A stretch of DNA of 64,000 bases, from assembly GCF_000374025.1 (NCBI RefSeq), contig NZ_KB893193.1:1-64000 (forward strand), in the 5' to 3' direction. The position numbers and the translations under genes were made by a program. Below the pieces are notes generated by a model. That model was not told the DNA's origin and made no database searches. It saw only the letters and a list, made by a program, of their open reading frames with translations. Positions 53,172 through 62,107 of this stretch are shown here, piece by piece (the first letter of the stretch is position 1; every line of letters starts with the position of its first letter). This DNA is from Spirosoma panaciterrae DSM 21099. Lineage in GTDB: Bacteria > Bacteroidota > Bacteroidia > Cytophagales > Spirosomataceae.

Positions 53172-53804
53172 ATGGAGAATCCAGTGCTGATTTTGGGAGC
53201 AGGAAGCCTGGGCGTGACCGCCTTAGACCTGTTTCAACGGAATAATGTAGTAGTGTACGGCCTACTTGACGACAATAAAAACCTGCATGGTAAGGAGTTC
53301 GGTGATGTATCCGTGCTGGGTGAAACCGATGACGATGGATTCCTGAAACTGATCGGGCAGAAATGCGAAGCGTTTGTGGCCATTGCCGATGTTCGCGTGC
53401 GAAAGCGGCTGGTGAAGATGCTAAATGAACGACGCAAGGTGCAACCCGTCAACGCCATTCATGATACTGCTATTGTATCAACACTGGCGAGTATCGGCCA
53501 TGGCAATCTCATCGCAGCTCGGGTTGTTATTAATCCATATGCCGAAGTGGGTCAGCACTGTATCATTCAGTCGGGGGCCGTTGTTGAGAGCCAGGCTAAA
53601 ATTGGAGACTATGTTCAGCTTGGGACTGGAAGCCTGATCAACAGTGGGGTAACTATAGGCGAAGGCGCTTTTATTGGTACCGGCGCAACCATCGTGGCGG
53701 GTATCACAATCGGCAAAAATGCCCGTATTGGGGCAGGTTCCGTAGTTGTTGAGGATGTTGCTGCCGGAACAACCGTTTTTGGAAATCCAGCCGCAAAACT
53801 GTAG
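53172..53804 (+). CDS. NeuD/PglD-type sugar O/N-acyltransferase
   Basis: 210 aa. An N-terminal Rossmann-like domain (VLILGAGSLGVTALDLFQ) is followed by a left-handed beta-helix of hexapeptide repeats (about residues 95-200; IGHGNLIAARVVINPYAEVG, IGEGAFIGTGATIVAG). Ends FGNPAAKL as in NeuD/PglD proteins, which use acetyl-CoA to acetylate sugars. No sialic acid or bacillosamine genes are near. Its stop codon TAG lies in the terminus of the repeat that follows. Confidence 0.85.
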   Translation: MENPVLILGAGSLGVTALDLFQRNNVVVYGLLDDNKNLHGKEFGDVSVLGETDDDGFLKLIGQKCEAFVAIADVRVRKRLVKMLNERRKVQPVNAIHDTAIVSTLASIGHGNLIAARVVINPYAEVGQHCIIQSGAVVESQAKIGDYVQLGTGSLINSGVTIGEGAFIGTGATIVAGITIGKNARIGAGSVVVEDVAAGTTVFGNPAAKL

Positions 53805-53896
53805 AGACGCGATACCTCGCGTCTCCATTGCGTCAGCTACAGTTTATTGGCGAACAATACCATCCGGTCTTGAGACGCGAGGTGTTACAACTCTAC
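53801..53896. repeat. REP-like element, GTAGAGACGCG family, copy 1
   Basis: GAGACGCG (53804-53811) pairs with CGCGTCTC (53818-53825). A core follows with TTGCGTCAGC and ATACCATCCGG, then GAGACGCGA and the outer CTCTAC. The same core and ends occur at 56000-56093. The terminal GTAGAG gives the TAG stop codons of both flanking genes (53802-53804 and, on the minus strand, 53893-53895). Confidence 0.85.
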
Positions 53897-54834
53897 TCAA
53901 CATATAAAACCTCATTGGCCAGGAAGTCCTGATAGGTTAACTCCAGGCCCTGTTTTAATTCCGTTTTGTGTTTCCAGCCCATGGCATGGAGCCGAGATAC
54001 ATCCATCAATTTGCGGGGGGTTCCATCGGGCTTATCGGTATTCCAGCGAAGCTCACCGTCAAAACCGACCGTTTCTTTTACCATCTCCGCCAGTTCCTTA
54101 ATGGTCACATCTTCACCCGTTCCGATATTGACAAACAACTCGTCGCTGTAATGTTGCATCAAGTAGAAGCAGGCATCGGCCAGATCATCGGCATGGAGAA
54201 ACTCGCGCATGGGTGAGCCTGTTCCCCAGACTTCTACAGTAGGTAGATTGTTGATTTTTGCTTCGTGAAATTTCCGGATCAGGGCTGGAAGTACGTGCGA
54301 GCCTTGTAAATCGTAGTTGTCGTTCGGGCCGTATAAATTGGTTGGCATGGCCGAAATAAAATTACAGCCATATTGACTACGATACGCTTCACACAGTTTA
54401 ATCCCTGTAATTTTTGCGATGGCATACGGCTCGTTGGTCGCTTCGAGATAGCCACTCAATAAATACTCCTCTTTTAGCGGTTGGGGGGCTAATTTGGGGT
54501 AAATGCACGACGAACCAAGGAACAACAATTTCTTTACGCCTGTTTTATAGGCAGAATGAATAATGTTTGATTCAATCATTAAATTATCGTACAGAAATTC
54601 GGCACGATAGGTGTTATTAGCCATAATACCACCCACCTTAGCTGCAGCCAGAAATACGTACTCGGGGCGCTCCTGATCAAAGAAATCAGCAACAGCGGCC
54701 TGATTACGCAGGTCAAGTTCGGATGAGGTACGGGAGATAATGTTGGTATAACCTTCCTGTTGAAGTTTACGGACAATGGCAGAGCCGACCATCCCCCGAT
54801 GTCCGGCTACATAAATACGAGCTTGTTTTTCCAC
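53893..54834 (-). CDS. fcl: GDP-L-fucose synthase
   Basis: 313 aa epimerase-reductase that makes GDP-L-fucose from GDP-4-keto-6-deoxymannose. N-terminal [15 protein letters not shown], the catalytic [19 protein letters not shown], then [16 protein letters not shown] with the Tyr-x3-Lys pair, and [12 protein letters not shown]. Full length. Its usual partner gmd is not in the window. The stop codon TAG is inside the flanking REP-like element. Confidence 0.95.
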   Translation of the reverse strand: MEKQARIYVAGHRGMVGSAIVRKLQQEGYTNIISRTSSELDLRNQAAVADFFDQERPEYVFLAAAKVGGIMANNTYRAEFLYDNLMIESNIIHSAYKTGVKKLLFLGSSCIYPKLAPQPLKEEYLLSGYLEATNEPYAIAKITGIKLCEAYRSQYGCNFISAMPTNLYGPNDNYDLQGSHVLPALIRKFHEAKINNLPTVEVWGTGSPMREFLHADDLADACFYLMQHYSDELFVNIGTGEDVTIKELAEMVKETVGFDGELRWNTDKPDGTPRKLMDVSRLHAMGWKHKTELKQGLELTYQDFLANEVLYVE

Positions 54835-54950
54835 GAGTACACGTTATAGATAAACCACCGGAAGGTCTGGTGGACAGGTTGATAAAATATTGCAATGAGG
54901 TAAAGCGTTGCAAAACTAACAAACTTAGGTCTCCAATTGGTCAAATTGCC

Positions 54951-55997
54951 ATGATTGCGAATAAATTTAAACTAATTATCTTCAATTTGGTAATTTCGGT
55001 AACAATTGTGCCGATTGGGTGGGCGCAGACAACTCCATCGTCATTGACAACTGCAGCCAAACCAGTACTTGAGTCATCGGGAGCACCATCATCTCCTTTT
55101 GCCCCTTTTTCGTCAGTACCTTCATCCATGACAACACTGGGCTTACCCACTATGTCGTCGTTGAAAGAAAAAAAAGATGCTTACGTTAACGATCTTAAAG
55201 ATCAGAAGGATGCCTATCTCTCAGGGATTATGCCCGACTTGGGGCTGAAAGTTAAGCAATTAAAAAAACTAAAAGCTGACCGGAAATCCAAAAATAAGCA
55301 GTCGAAAACCGAATACGAAGGACTTTCGATGGTAAAAGCGTATACCAAGTTTGGTAGTGGTGATCGAACAATCGTCGAAGAGTTTCATGTATTGCGCGAC
55401 AACGATGCGGCCAAACCTTTAGCCTACATTCGGGACATTTATCGATATTATCAGAAGTCAGGTCGTGTCACTAACTCGATCGTACGCGATGAAGGCGCTG
55501 GGTTGTTATTGCACGGCCCCTATAAACGGTATCAGAACGGCGATCTGATCGAAGAAGGTTATTACTATGCGGGTATGAAAGATGGCCGCTGGGAGAAATA
55601 CGACAGCCATTTTATGTTGTTGGATAAATCCCGCTGGCATCAGGGCGTTCCGGCCGAATCAAAACTGACTTTTTACGACTCTACCCATCATAAGATTAAA
55701 GAGATTATCCCGATGGAGTATGGGAAAATTAAAGGCACATACATGGCCTTTCATGAAAACGGATTGCTGGCCGAGGAGGGCAAATACGATAATGGGATAA
55801 AAGTAGGCCGCTGGACAGAGTATTACCCTATTAATCCCGGAGGCCGTCGTATGCGTCGTAAACTCACACAATATGCCAGCGACCAGTGGGATACTGAATT
55901 TGAATCCTATACCATCACCGAGTGGGACGAAAAAGGAAAAGTTACTTACGAACGCGCTAAAGAAAAAGTAGTTCAGGAAGAAGAAACAGAGAATTAA
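54951..55997 (+). CDS. secreted MORN-repeat protein (YwqK-like)
   Basis: 348 aa from the ATG at 54951 (MIANKFKLIIFNLVISVTIV), which starts a signal peptide ending GWAQ. A Ser/Thr/Pro-rich linker is followed by a Lys-rich segment (about 70-115) and then toxin-antitoxin-YwqK/MORN-like repeats: GPYKRYQNGDLIEEGYYYAG, KDGRWEKYD, GTYMAFHENGLLAEEGKYDNG, KVGRWTEYYP. Despite the family name there is no toxin gene nearby. Function unknown. Confidence 0.75.
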   Translation: MIANKFKLIIFNLVISVTIVPIGWAQTTPSSLTTAAKPVLESSGAPSSPFAPFSSVPSSMTTLGLPTMSSLKEKKDAYVNDLKDQKDAYLSGIMPDLGLKVKQLKKLKADRKSKNKQSKTEYEGLSMVKAYTKFGSGDRTIVEEFHVLRDNDAAKPLAYIRDIYRYYQKSGRVTNSIVRDEGAGLLLHGPYKRYQNGDLIEEGYYYAGMKDGRWEKYDSHFMLLDKSRWHQGVPAESKLTFYDSTHHKIKEIIPMEYGKIKGTYMAFHENGLLAEEGKYDNGIKVGRWTEYYPINPGGRRMRRKLTQYASDQWDTEFESYTITEWDEKGKVTYERAKEKVVQEEETEN

Positions 55998-55999
55998 TG

Positions 56000-56093
56000 T
56001 AGGGACGCAATAATGCGTCTCCTATGCGTCAGCAGCATTCTCGTTTGCAAATAAAACCATCCGGGCAGGAGACGCGACGGATCGCGTCTCTAC
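56000..56093. repeat. REP-like element, GTAGAGACGCG family, copy 2
   Basis: GGGACGCA (56003-56010) with TGCGTCTC (56015-56022), then the shared core ATGCGTCAGC and ACCATCCGG, then GAGACGCGA (56069-56077) with TCGCGTCTC (56082-56090) and TAC. Same orientation as copy 1. The end CTCTAC provides the stop codon (TAG, minus strand 56090-56092) of the TPR gene. Confidence 0.85.
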
Positions 56094-56893
56094 TTAAATT
56101 TTCCTTTAGGATCAGGTTGCTTGGCCAGAAGCTCGTTAAGATAACTGATGTCGATGGCCGAAAAATCGAGGGAACTGGCCTGATGAAAATAATCCCAGGC
56201 TTTCTGATAGTTCGCTTTCAGATAGTAAACCACTGAAAGCTTTTGATACGACAGGGCGTTTGGGTTTACGCCAATGGCCCGTTGAAGATTCGCTTCGGCA
56301 TCCGTCAGCATTTCTTCATTCGGTTTCTCCTGGTAATGTTTTATTTCCAGGGTTGCCAGATCGGTCATCAGTACCGTATTGTTTTCGTCAACAGCAACGC
56401 CTTTTTTCATTAGCCGGATGGCTTCTGGCAGTTGGTTTTTCTGGTAACAGACTACCCCTAAGCCCCAGTACGCATCCGCATTTTTATCGTTGAGCAACCA
56501 GGCCAGGTTGAAGCGGTGCGCAGCCGTATCTAATTGTTGCTTATCGATGTAATCCCATCCACGATTGGCAAAGAATTCACTGGCTTCGGTACGGCTGGCA
56601 AAATTCCGGTCGCAGTCGTTCAAAAAGTGAATTTCTTCGCTAATCTGTTCGGCCGTTTTAGGCCGTTCGCCAAACAAAGGAATGGTATTGACAGCAAGGC
56701 CTCCCGATGCATCTAAAGTTGATTCGGCAGGGTGAGCAAGCGTTTCGGAGTGATCGTGCTCGGATTTGGACTGCCGAACCGTATCGCCCGAACGCGCCGA
56801 TGTAATGAACTGCTTGGGTTGGGCTGCCGATAAAAACGGCAATCCAAGTAAAGTCCACTGTATCAGCTTTATGCGAACGCTCATCGGAAGCAT
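56090..56893 (-). CDS. exported TPR protein
   Basis: 267 aa with a signal peptide (MSVRIKLIQWTLLGLPFLSAAQ from the second Met). After an acidic/polar stretch (about 25-100) there are at least three TPR motifs: LDTAAHRFNLAWLLNDKNADAYWGLGVVCY, QLPEAIRLMKKGVAVDENN and ANYQKAWDYFHQASSLD. Function unknown. The last codons are followed by a TAG that belongs to the REP-like element. Confidence 0.75.
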   Translation of the reverse strand: MLPMSVRIKLIQWTLLGLPFLSAAQPKQFITSARSGDTVRQSKSEHDHSETLAHPAESTLDASGGLAVNTIPLFGERPKTAEQISEEIHFLNDCDRNFASRTEASEFFANRGWDYIDKQQLDTAAHRFNLAWLLNDKNADAYWGLGVVCYQKNQLPEAIRLMKKGVAVDENNTVLMTDLATLEIKHYQEKPNEEMLTDAEANLQRAIGVNPNALSYQKLSVVYYLKANYQKAWDYFHQASSLDFSAIDISYLNELLAKQPDPKGKFK

Positions 56894-56960
56894 GTACTAC
56901 ACGCAGGTATGTGTTACGATACAACGAAACGGGAAACCAAGTTAGTACATTACGGGCAAA

Positions 56961-58388
56961 TTAACGTCGTCCTCCCCGAAATCCTGAGCCTTTGCCTGTA
57001 CCTGTTTTATTGCCTGACGGTGTCCCGGTTTTACGTCTTGGAGTCCCAGAAGCCTGTCCTTTCAACGAAGAGGCCACTTTCTTGGCACCACCCGGCTTGT
57101 TTTTGTTGGTCAATTTTGTTTTACCACCCGGTAAATTTTTTGCTTTTTTTTCATGAAAAGCCCCCAGGAAGGTAGGATCTTCTTTTCGCCGTTGTTCATC
57201 AACCTGCCGAAGCATGGCTTGCTGCTCATCGAAAGGCGTTTCCGTAACCTCTACTTCGGCTGGAAGCGGCTTCCGTGGAATGCTCATGCGGATAATCTTT
57301 TCGATCTTCTGCACATGATACTCCTCGGCCATTGTCAGAAACGTTATGGCTTCACCCGATCGGTTGGCTCGTCCTGTACGACCGATGCGATGCACATAAT
57401 CTTCATAAATTAACGGCAGATCGAAGTTGATAACATGGCTAACTTCGGCAACGTCGATCCCTCTGGCAGCCACATCGGTAGCAACCAATACCTGGATGTT
57501 GCCTTCTTTGAAAGCCTCCATCGCATTGATACGCGCATTCTGGCCTTTGTTGGCATGGATAACCCGAATCTTATCGGACTCTATCACTTTGCGTGCCAGA
57601 AATTTATAGATGTTCTCGGCGGTCTCTTTGGTACGAGCAAAGACAATAACGCGCTGAAAGGCATCCTTACTAACCAGGTAGTCCAGCAGGTTGATCTTGG
57701 TTCGAAAATTTGGTACCTCATAAAGCACCTGACTGACCATATCGGCAGTAGATGCCTGTGGAGTTACTTCTACTTTGATAGGGGCCTCCAGAAACTCCGC
57801 CGAGAGTCGTTCTACCCGCCCGCCAAAGGTGGCTGAAAACAGTAGATTCTGGCGTTTGGTCGGAATTACTTCCAGGATCGACCGAATCTGGGGCATAAAA
57901 CCCATATCCATCATTTTGTCGGCTTCGTCCAGGACCATGGTGCGGATGTCTTTCGTGACAATCTCACCCATCCGATACAGATCCATAAACCGACCGGGCG
58001 TAGCTACCAGCAAATCGACGCCCTGCTGAAGGGTTTCAATCTGCGTTTTAGGGCCAAGTCCACCGTATAGAGCCAGATGGCGCAGCCCTGTATATTTTCC
58101 CAGTTCGCTGACGGCCTGATTGATCTGGATAACCAGTTCGCGCGTGGGAGCCAGAATCAAGGCCCTGGGGTTTGATCCCTGCGGGTACTTGATTTTCATC
58201 AGCAGGGGCAACAAATAAGCGGCTGTTTTGCCCGTACCTGTTTGCGCAATACCCAACACATCATGATTGCCAAGACTTAGCGGAATCGTTTTTTGCTGGA
58301 TAGGCGTGGGCTCTGTATAACCTAGTTCTGCCACCGCATTCAGGAGTTGCCGATTCAGGTCGAACTGCTCAAAAGAAGTAATGTCCAT
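56961..58388 (-). CDS. DEAD-box RNA helicase (RhlE-like)
   Basis: 475 aa ATP-dependent RNA helicase. Q motif (FDLNRQLLNAVAELGYTEPTPIQ, start of protein), Walker A AQTGTGKTAAY, PTRELV, DEADKMMDMGF, SAT, and C-terminal domain with HRIGRTGRANRSG. The tail (about residues 400-475) is very basic, with Gly/Lys/Arg repeats and an RGG-like end (FRGGRR), typical of RNA-binding extensions in Bacteroidota RhlE proteins. Confidence 0.93.
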   Translation of the reverse strand: MDITSFEQFDLNRQLLNAVAELGYTEPTPIQQKTIPLSLGNHDVLGIAQTGTGKTAAYLLPLLMKIKYPQGSNPRALILAPTRELVIQINQAVSELGKYTGLRHLALYGGLGPKTQIETLQQGVDLLVATPGRFMDLYRMGEIVTKDIRTMVLDEADKMMDMGFMPQIRSILEVIPTKRQNLLFSATFGGRVERLSAEFLEAPIKVEVTPQASTADMVSQVLYEVPNFRTKINLLDYLVSKDAFQRVIVFARTKETAENIYKFLARKVIESDKIRVIHANKGQNARINAMEAFKEGNIQVLVATDVAARGIDVAEVSHVINFDLPLIYEDYVHRIGRTGRANRSGEAITFLTMAEEYHVQKIEKIIRMSIPRKPLPAEVEVTETPFDEQQAMLRQVDEQRRKEDPTFLGAFHEKKAKNLPGGKTKLTNKNKPGGAKKVASSLKGQASGTPRRKTGTPSGNKTGTGKGSGFRGGRR

Positions 58389-58399
58389 AAAAGTTGTCA

Positions 58400-58472
58400 G
58401 TCGTTAGTGGCTAGCCATCGGTCAATAGTAATTTAATGAATCACTACTGACTGATGGCTAGCCACTAACGAC
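58400..58472. repeat. 30-nt inverted repeat between fructosamine kinase and helicase genes
   Basis: Arms 58400-58429 and 58443-58472 with two mismatches and a 13-nt loop. The arms read as loosely repeated heptads (gtcgtta, gtggcta, gtcaata). Both flanking genes run leftward, so it may terminate the kinase transcript. Confidence 0.88.
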
Positions 58473-58473
58473 T

Positions 58474-59364
58474 TTAAAACTGTTTCAATATTCGTTCTAC
58501 GCCACTAACGTAACCGGAGCCAAACAGATTCACATGAACGAGTAATGGGTATAAATTGTAGATAGCCACGCGCTCGTTGAAACCACTTACCAGAGGAAAT
58601 GCTTCGTCGTACGCATCGTAAAAACGCTCATCGAATCCGGCAAAGAGTTTTGTGAACGCCAGCTCAGCCTCCCGGAAGCCATAATAGACAGCGGGATCGA
58701 TCAGAACGGGGAAGCCATCTTCATTGACAAGCACATTGCCCGACCATAAATCGCCATGCAACAAGGCAGGCTGCTCGTTGGGCAGCAGATTGGGCAACTG
58801 GTTGCGTAAGCGAAGCAGAGCGTCGTAGGTTTGCTTTGAAAGCAACTCCTTATAAAGCGCCAGACCTGCCTGAGGGAGTAGCCGCTGTTCGAAGAAGAAG
58901 TCGTAGCCGTTGTGAGTTAGCGGATTGGCCTGGGTTAAAGAGCCAATGTAATTATCGAAATGGAGTCCAAATTGCGGCTGCGTATGGGCATGTAAGGAGG
59001 CTAATCGTTGCGCTAAAGTTTCCCAGTAGTTTTTGGGGCGTTTGCCGAAGTCAATGTATTCCAGAATCAAATACGATTTATCCTGAAACTGGCCGAAACT
59101 AATGACCTCAGGAATGGGGAATGTATGAGTTTGCCGAAGTAAATCGAGCCCACGGGCTTCTGTTTCGAACATATCCTGCTCGAGATGCCCGTCACTTTGA
59201 TTCCATTTAATGAAGAAAACGCCTTCAGTCGAAAATACACGGGCTGCGGTATTAATATTGCCCCCAGATAGAAACTGGGTTTCCAAAACATCGACCGGTT
59301 TACCCAATGCCGAAAATAGAATGCTTTCGAAGAAGGTAAATTGTTCGTTACCCCAGAATTCCAT
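58474..59364 (-). CDS. fructosamine kinase family protein
   Basis: 296 aa of the fructosamine/ketosamine-3-kinase family, which phosphorylates sugars attached to protein amino groups so that they fall off (protein deglycation). N-terminal LSGGNINTAARVF, the kinase catalytic segment LLHGDLWSGNVLV (about residues 199-211) and VLIDPAVYYGFREAELAF with the metal-binding Asp. Normal length. Divergent from anmK. Confidence 0.9.
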   Translation of the reverse strand: MEFWGNEQFTFFESILFSALGKPVDVLETQFLSGGNINTAARVFSTEGVFFIKWNQSDGHLEQDMFETEARGLDLLRQTHTFPIPEVISFGQFQDKSYLILEYIDFGKRPKNYWETLAQRLASLHAHTQPQFGLHFDNYIGSLTQANPLTHNGYDFFFEQRLLPQAGLALYKELLSKQTYDALLRLRNQLPNLLPNEQPALLHGDLWSGNVLVNEDGFPVLIDPAVYYGFREAELAFTKLFAGFDERFYDAYDEAFPLVSGFNERVAIYNLYPLLVHVNLFGSGYVSGVERILKQF

Positions 59365-59418
59365 TTATTAACAGCCGTTCTTACGAATTAACCAAAATTA
59401 GTGGATAGTTACCTAACT

Positions 59419-60615
59419 ATGAACGCACAAATCCAGCACTTATATACCATTGCTCAAAAAAATGAGCGTAGAATTATCGGGCTAATGTCAGGCACATCGC
59501 TCGATGGCCTTGATGTAGCCCTGTGTCGTATTGCCGGAAGTGGTTCGGATACCACGGTTTTTGTAGAACGCTTTGCTACGGTGCCGTATCCAGAGGACCT
59601 AAAAACCGACATTCGCACCATTTTTGCAAAATCGGTCATTGACTTTGAACAGCTCTGTTTGCTGAATCCATTCATTGGGCGGCTGCATGGGCAAATGGTG
59701 TTGGAATGCCTGCAAAGCTGGGCTATTCGTCCAGCCGAAATCGACATAGTTGCCAGCCACGGGCAAACGGTCTATCACGCCCCCAAAAGCCAGCATCGGC
59801 GGGATAAGTTCCCGAATGCTACCCTACAAATCGGTGACGGGGATCATGTAGCGGCCACAACCGGGATTATTACCCTCAGCGATTTTCGGCAAAAGCACAT
59901 CGCACTTGGGGGCGAAGGGGCCCCGTTGGCCGTGTATGGCGACTACTTCATGTTTACAAAAACGGGCGAAAACCGAATCCTGCTAAATATGGGCGGGATC
60001 GCTAATTTTACCTATCTCCCAGCCAATGGTGATGCCAATGCTGTTTTTACAACCGATACAGGTCCGGGCAATACCCTTTTGGATGCCTATGCCCGCAAAT
60101 TTCTGCACAAGCCGTATGATGAGGATGGGCGGCTGGCTATGCAGGGCCAGGTGAGTTCAGCGCTGATCGGTGCCTTAAAAAAGAACCCATTTTTCGGCGC
60201 TCCCTTTCCTAAAACAACTGGGCCGGAGGTGTTCAATATTCCCTACGTAGAGGAGGCCCAAACCCGTAGCCAAACCACAAATCTGTCGGAAGCTGACCTG
60301 ATGGCTACACTGGTGCGATTCAGTGCCGAAACGATTGTTGATTCGATCAGGCGGGTTATGGTTCCTAATGAAACGTATCGTGTGTATATGAGTGGGGGGG
60401 GAATGCACAACCCGGTTCTGACCGAAACCTTACGGCAATTGCTGCCTGATTGCACGTTCGGGCGTACCGACGATCTGGGTATAGATGGTGATGCGAAAGA
60501 AGCTGTCCTTTTTGCTGTGCTGGCAAACGAAAGTCTGGCTGGGGGCAACACCTCATTTGGTGAGCGACAGGGCGTTCCGACGGTATCGATGGGGAAGATC
60601 AGCTTTCCCAAATAA
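59419..60615 (+). CDS. anmK: anhydro-N-acetylmuramic acid kinase
   Basis: Opens and phosphorylates 1,6-anhydro-MurNAc, a peptidoglycan recycling step. The ATG at 59419 (398 aa) is preferred over a GTG at 59401. GLMSGTSLDGLDVAL (ATP site, about residues 23-37), SDFRQKHIALGGEGAPL (about 154-170), MGGIANFTYLP and DTGPGNTLLDA match the family. No murQ or other recycling gene is adjacent. Confidence 0.94.
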   Translation: MNAQIQHLYTIAQKNERRIIGLMSGTSLDGLDVALCRIAGSGSDTTVFVERFATVPYPEDLKTDIRTIFAKSVIDFEQLCLLNPFIGRLHGQMVLECLQSWAIRPAEIDIVASHGQTVYHAPKSQHRRDKFPNATLQIGDGDHVAATTGIITLSDFRQKHIALGGEGAPLAVYGDYFMFTKTGENRILLNMGGIANFTYLPANGDANAVFTTDTGPGNTLLDAYARKFLHKPYDEDGRLAMQGQVSSALIGALKKNPFFGAPFPKTTGPEVFNIPYVEEAQTRSQTTNLSEADLMATLVRFSAETIVDSIRRVMVPNETYRVYMSGGGMHNPVLTETLRQLLPDCTFGRTDDLGIDGDAKEAVLFAVLANESLAGGNTSFGERQGVPTVSMGKISFPK

Positions 60616-60647
60616 ACATCCTACTTAGTAATACACATTGTGATAAG

Positions 60648-61067
60648 CTAAGGCCTATAGCGTAACATCAACCGTTTATCAACTGCGTTAGCTACTCTTT
60701 GGTAAGTAATCCTTATAGGCTGCTGTGAGGTCAGAGCATCCTCATCCAACACGCGGATGCGATTGGCGTTCGGAACGAACACGTAATCCTCATCGACTTG
60801 AAGCACGCGATCCCCCGAACTGAGCCGTACGGTCGTTTGATTAAATCCAACGGGTAGATTGATTTCATTGCCTGATTGACTCTTGGCTGGATAGAAAAAT
60901 ACAGTATTCCACGGCTGTTGATTGGGGCTAGTAGTAGAAGCCTGCTTAAGGTGAAATCGTTGTTGAGCGGGAACTGAATCGGGCTTGCTGCTAACGGCTG
61001 TTGAACGACCGAATACTGATAAGCCTGAAAGGGTGATTACGAACACTGAGGTTAGGATAATTTTCAT
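60648..61067 (-). CDS. hypothetical exported protein
   Basis: 139 aa with a signal peptide (MKIILTSVFVITLSGLSVFG). A polar linker is followed by a region with regular hydrophobic alternation: FNQTTVRLSSGDRVLQVDEDYVFVPNANRIRVLDEDALTSQQPIRITYQR, a pattern seen in the beta-rich linker domains of Bacteroidota gliding/secretion proteins such as SprA; this is a weak resemblance. Function unknown. Convergent with anmK. Confidence 0.6.
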   Translation of the reverse strand: MKIILTSVFVITLSGLSVFGRSTAVSSKPDSVPAQQRFHLKQASTTSPNQQPWNTVFFYPAKSQSGNEINLPVGFNQTTVRLSSGDRVLQVDEDYVFVPNANRIRVLDEDALTSQQPIRITYQRVANAVDKRLMLRYRP

Positions 61068-61240
61068 ATAGGAATATAGGGCTATCGACTTTGGTGAATA
61101 ACATGAAGCTTGAGCTTTTCTGTTTTAGTATCTCTTGTATGTCAGCTAAAGTACAAAAACTTCAGGTTAACTGCTCGTATAGATCCGTCTCAGAATTACC
61201 CTCCCTGCTATGAGACAAAAGAGCGTATAATAGATTCGCT

Positions 61241-62107
61241 TTATGTAACTATAGTACGTGTACGATTCGCCAGGTTTAATAAATGAAGCCCCATCAAATA
61301 GGGTATGATAAAGGGAAAAGCAGGAATAGATACTAAGTAGGTGGCAATTGCCAGTGGTTCAACCGAAAAGGAGGGTAACACACTCAGCAAAGCGCCAACC
61401 AGGCTGACGATCAGATATAGTCGGCAAGCCCTGGGCTTGAACCAGCCAACCGATTGTAGAGATTGCGCAAAACCAGCACTAGCCAAATAAAACAGGGCAA
61501 CCTCTATCCCGCTGATCCAGCTAAACAGGGCTCGCATGGCCAAATACCAATCGGGTCGCCTGGCGATCGAGGCCGCTGAAAAGTGAGTGAACGATTCGAC
61601 TAAAAAGCTTCCCCAATACGCCATGTTCAGGATAAATAAAGGGAGTGCAATACCCATAGCCAGTAGGCCAAGTAAGGAGTACGTTTTCTCTCCGCGTTGT
61701 CGAAGTTGGTTAGCTAGTAAGGCAAATCCAGCCGTGATTGAAATTCCTCCTGCTATTAACAATGCATAGCGAATCTGTTGTTCGGTAGCGGTGGCTACCC
61801 AGTCGGGAATGGAAGTGGGCGGAGGTCCCATGCCCGCAAACACGGTAAAAAAGAGCCAGGGGATGATCACTAGTAAAGCAATGGTACCTCGTTGCCTTTG
61901 TTGAGGATCGAGGCTGGTTAGGCTATTTTTCCCCAAACGCCAAACGGCAACGACCATTAGGAGGAGATGAACTAGCCAGATAGGTAGATAGAGTTGGGGC
62001 TTGCTGTGTCCGATTGTTAATGCCACAATAGCGGCTAAAAAGGGAACCAGAGTAAGGTAGAAGCGGCTGAGTGCCTGTGGGTTGGTCATCAGGAAGTGGC
62101 TTGGCAA
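61241..62107 (-). CDS. hypothetical multispanning membrane protein
   Basis: 288 aa with about eight hydrophobic helices and almost no long soluble loops. I do not recognise the family. No catalytic motif or metal ligand cluster is visible. It stands between two unrelated leftward genes, with gaps of 173 and 316 bp. Confidence 0.65.
   Translation of the reverse strand: MPSHFLMTNPQALSRFYLTLVPFLAAIVALTIGHSKPQLYLPIWLVHLLLMVVAVWRLGKNSLTSLDPQQRQRGTIALLVIIPWLFFTVFAGMGPPPTSIPDWVATATEQQIRYALLIAGGISITAGFALLANQLRQRGEKTYSLLGLLAMGIALPLFILNMAYWGSFLVESFTHFSAASIARRPDWYLAMRALFSWISGIEVALFYLASAGFAQSLQSVGWFKPRACRLYLIVSLVGALLSVLPSFSVEPLAIATYLVSIPAFPFIIPYLMGLHLLNLANRTRTIVT

Noticed and set aside
54951..55997. YwqK-like protein as antitoxin of a toxin-antitoxin system
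   Set aside because: It is secreted, contains MORN-like repeats and has no toxin partner next to it; the family name is historical.
53801..56093. CRISPR-like array
   Set aside because: Only two copies, 2.2 kb apart with genes between them, and no cas gene; palindromic REP-like elements fit better.
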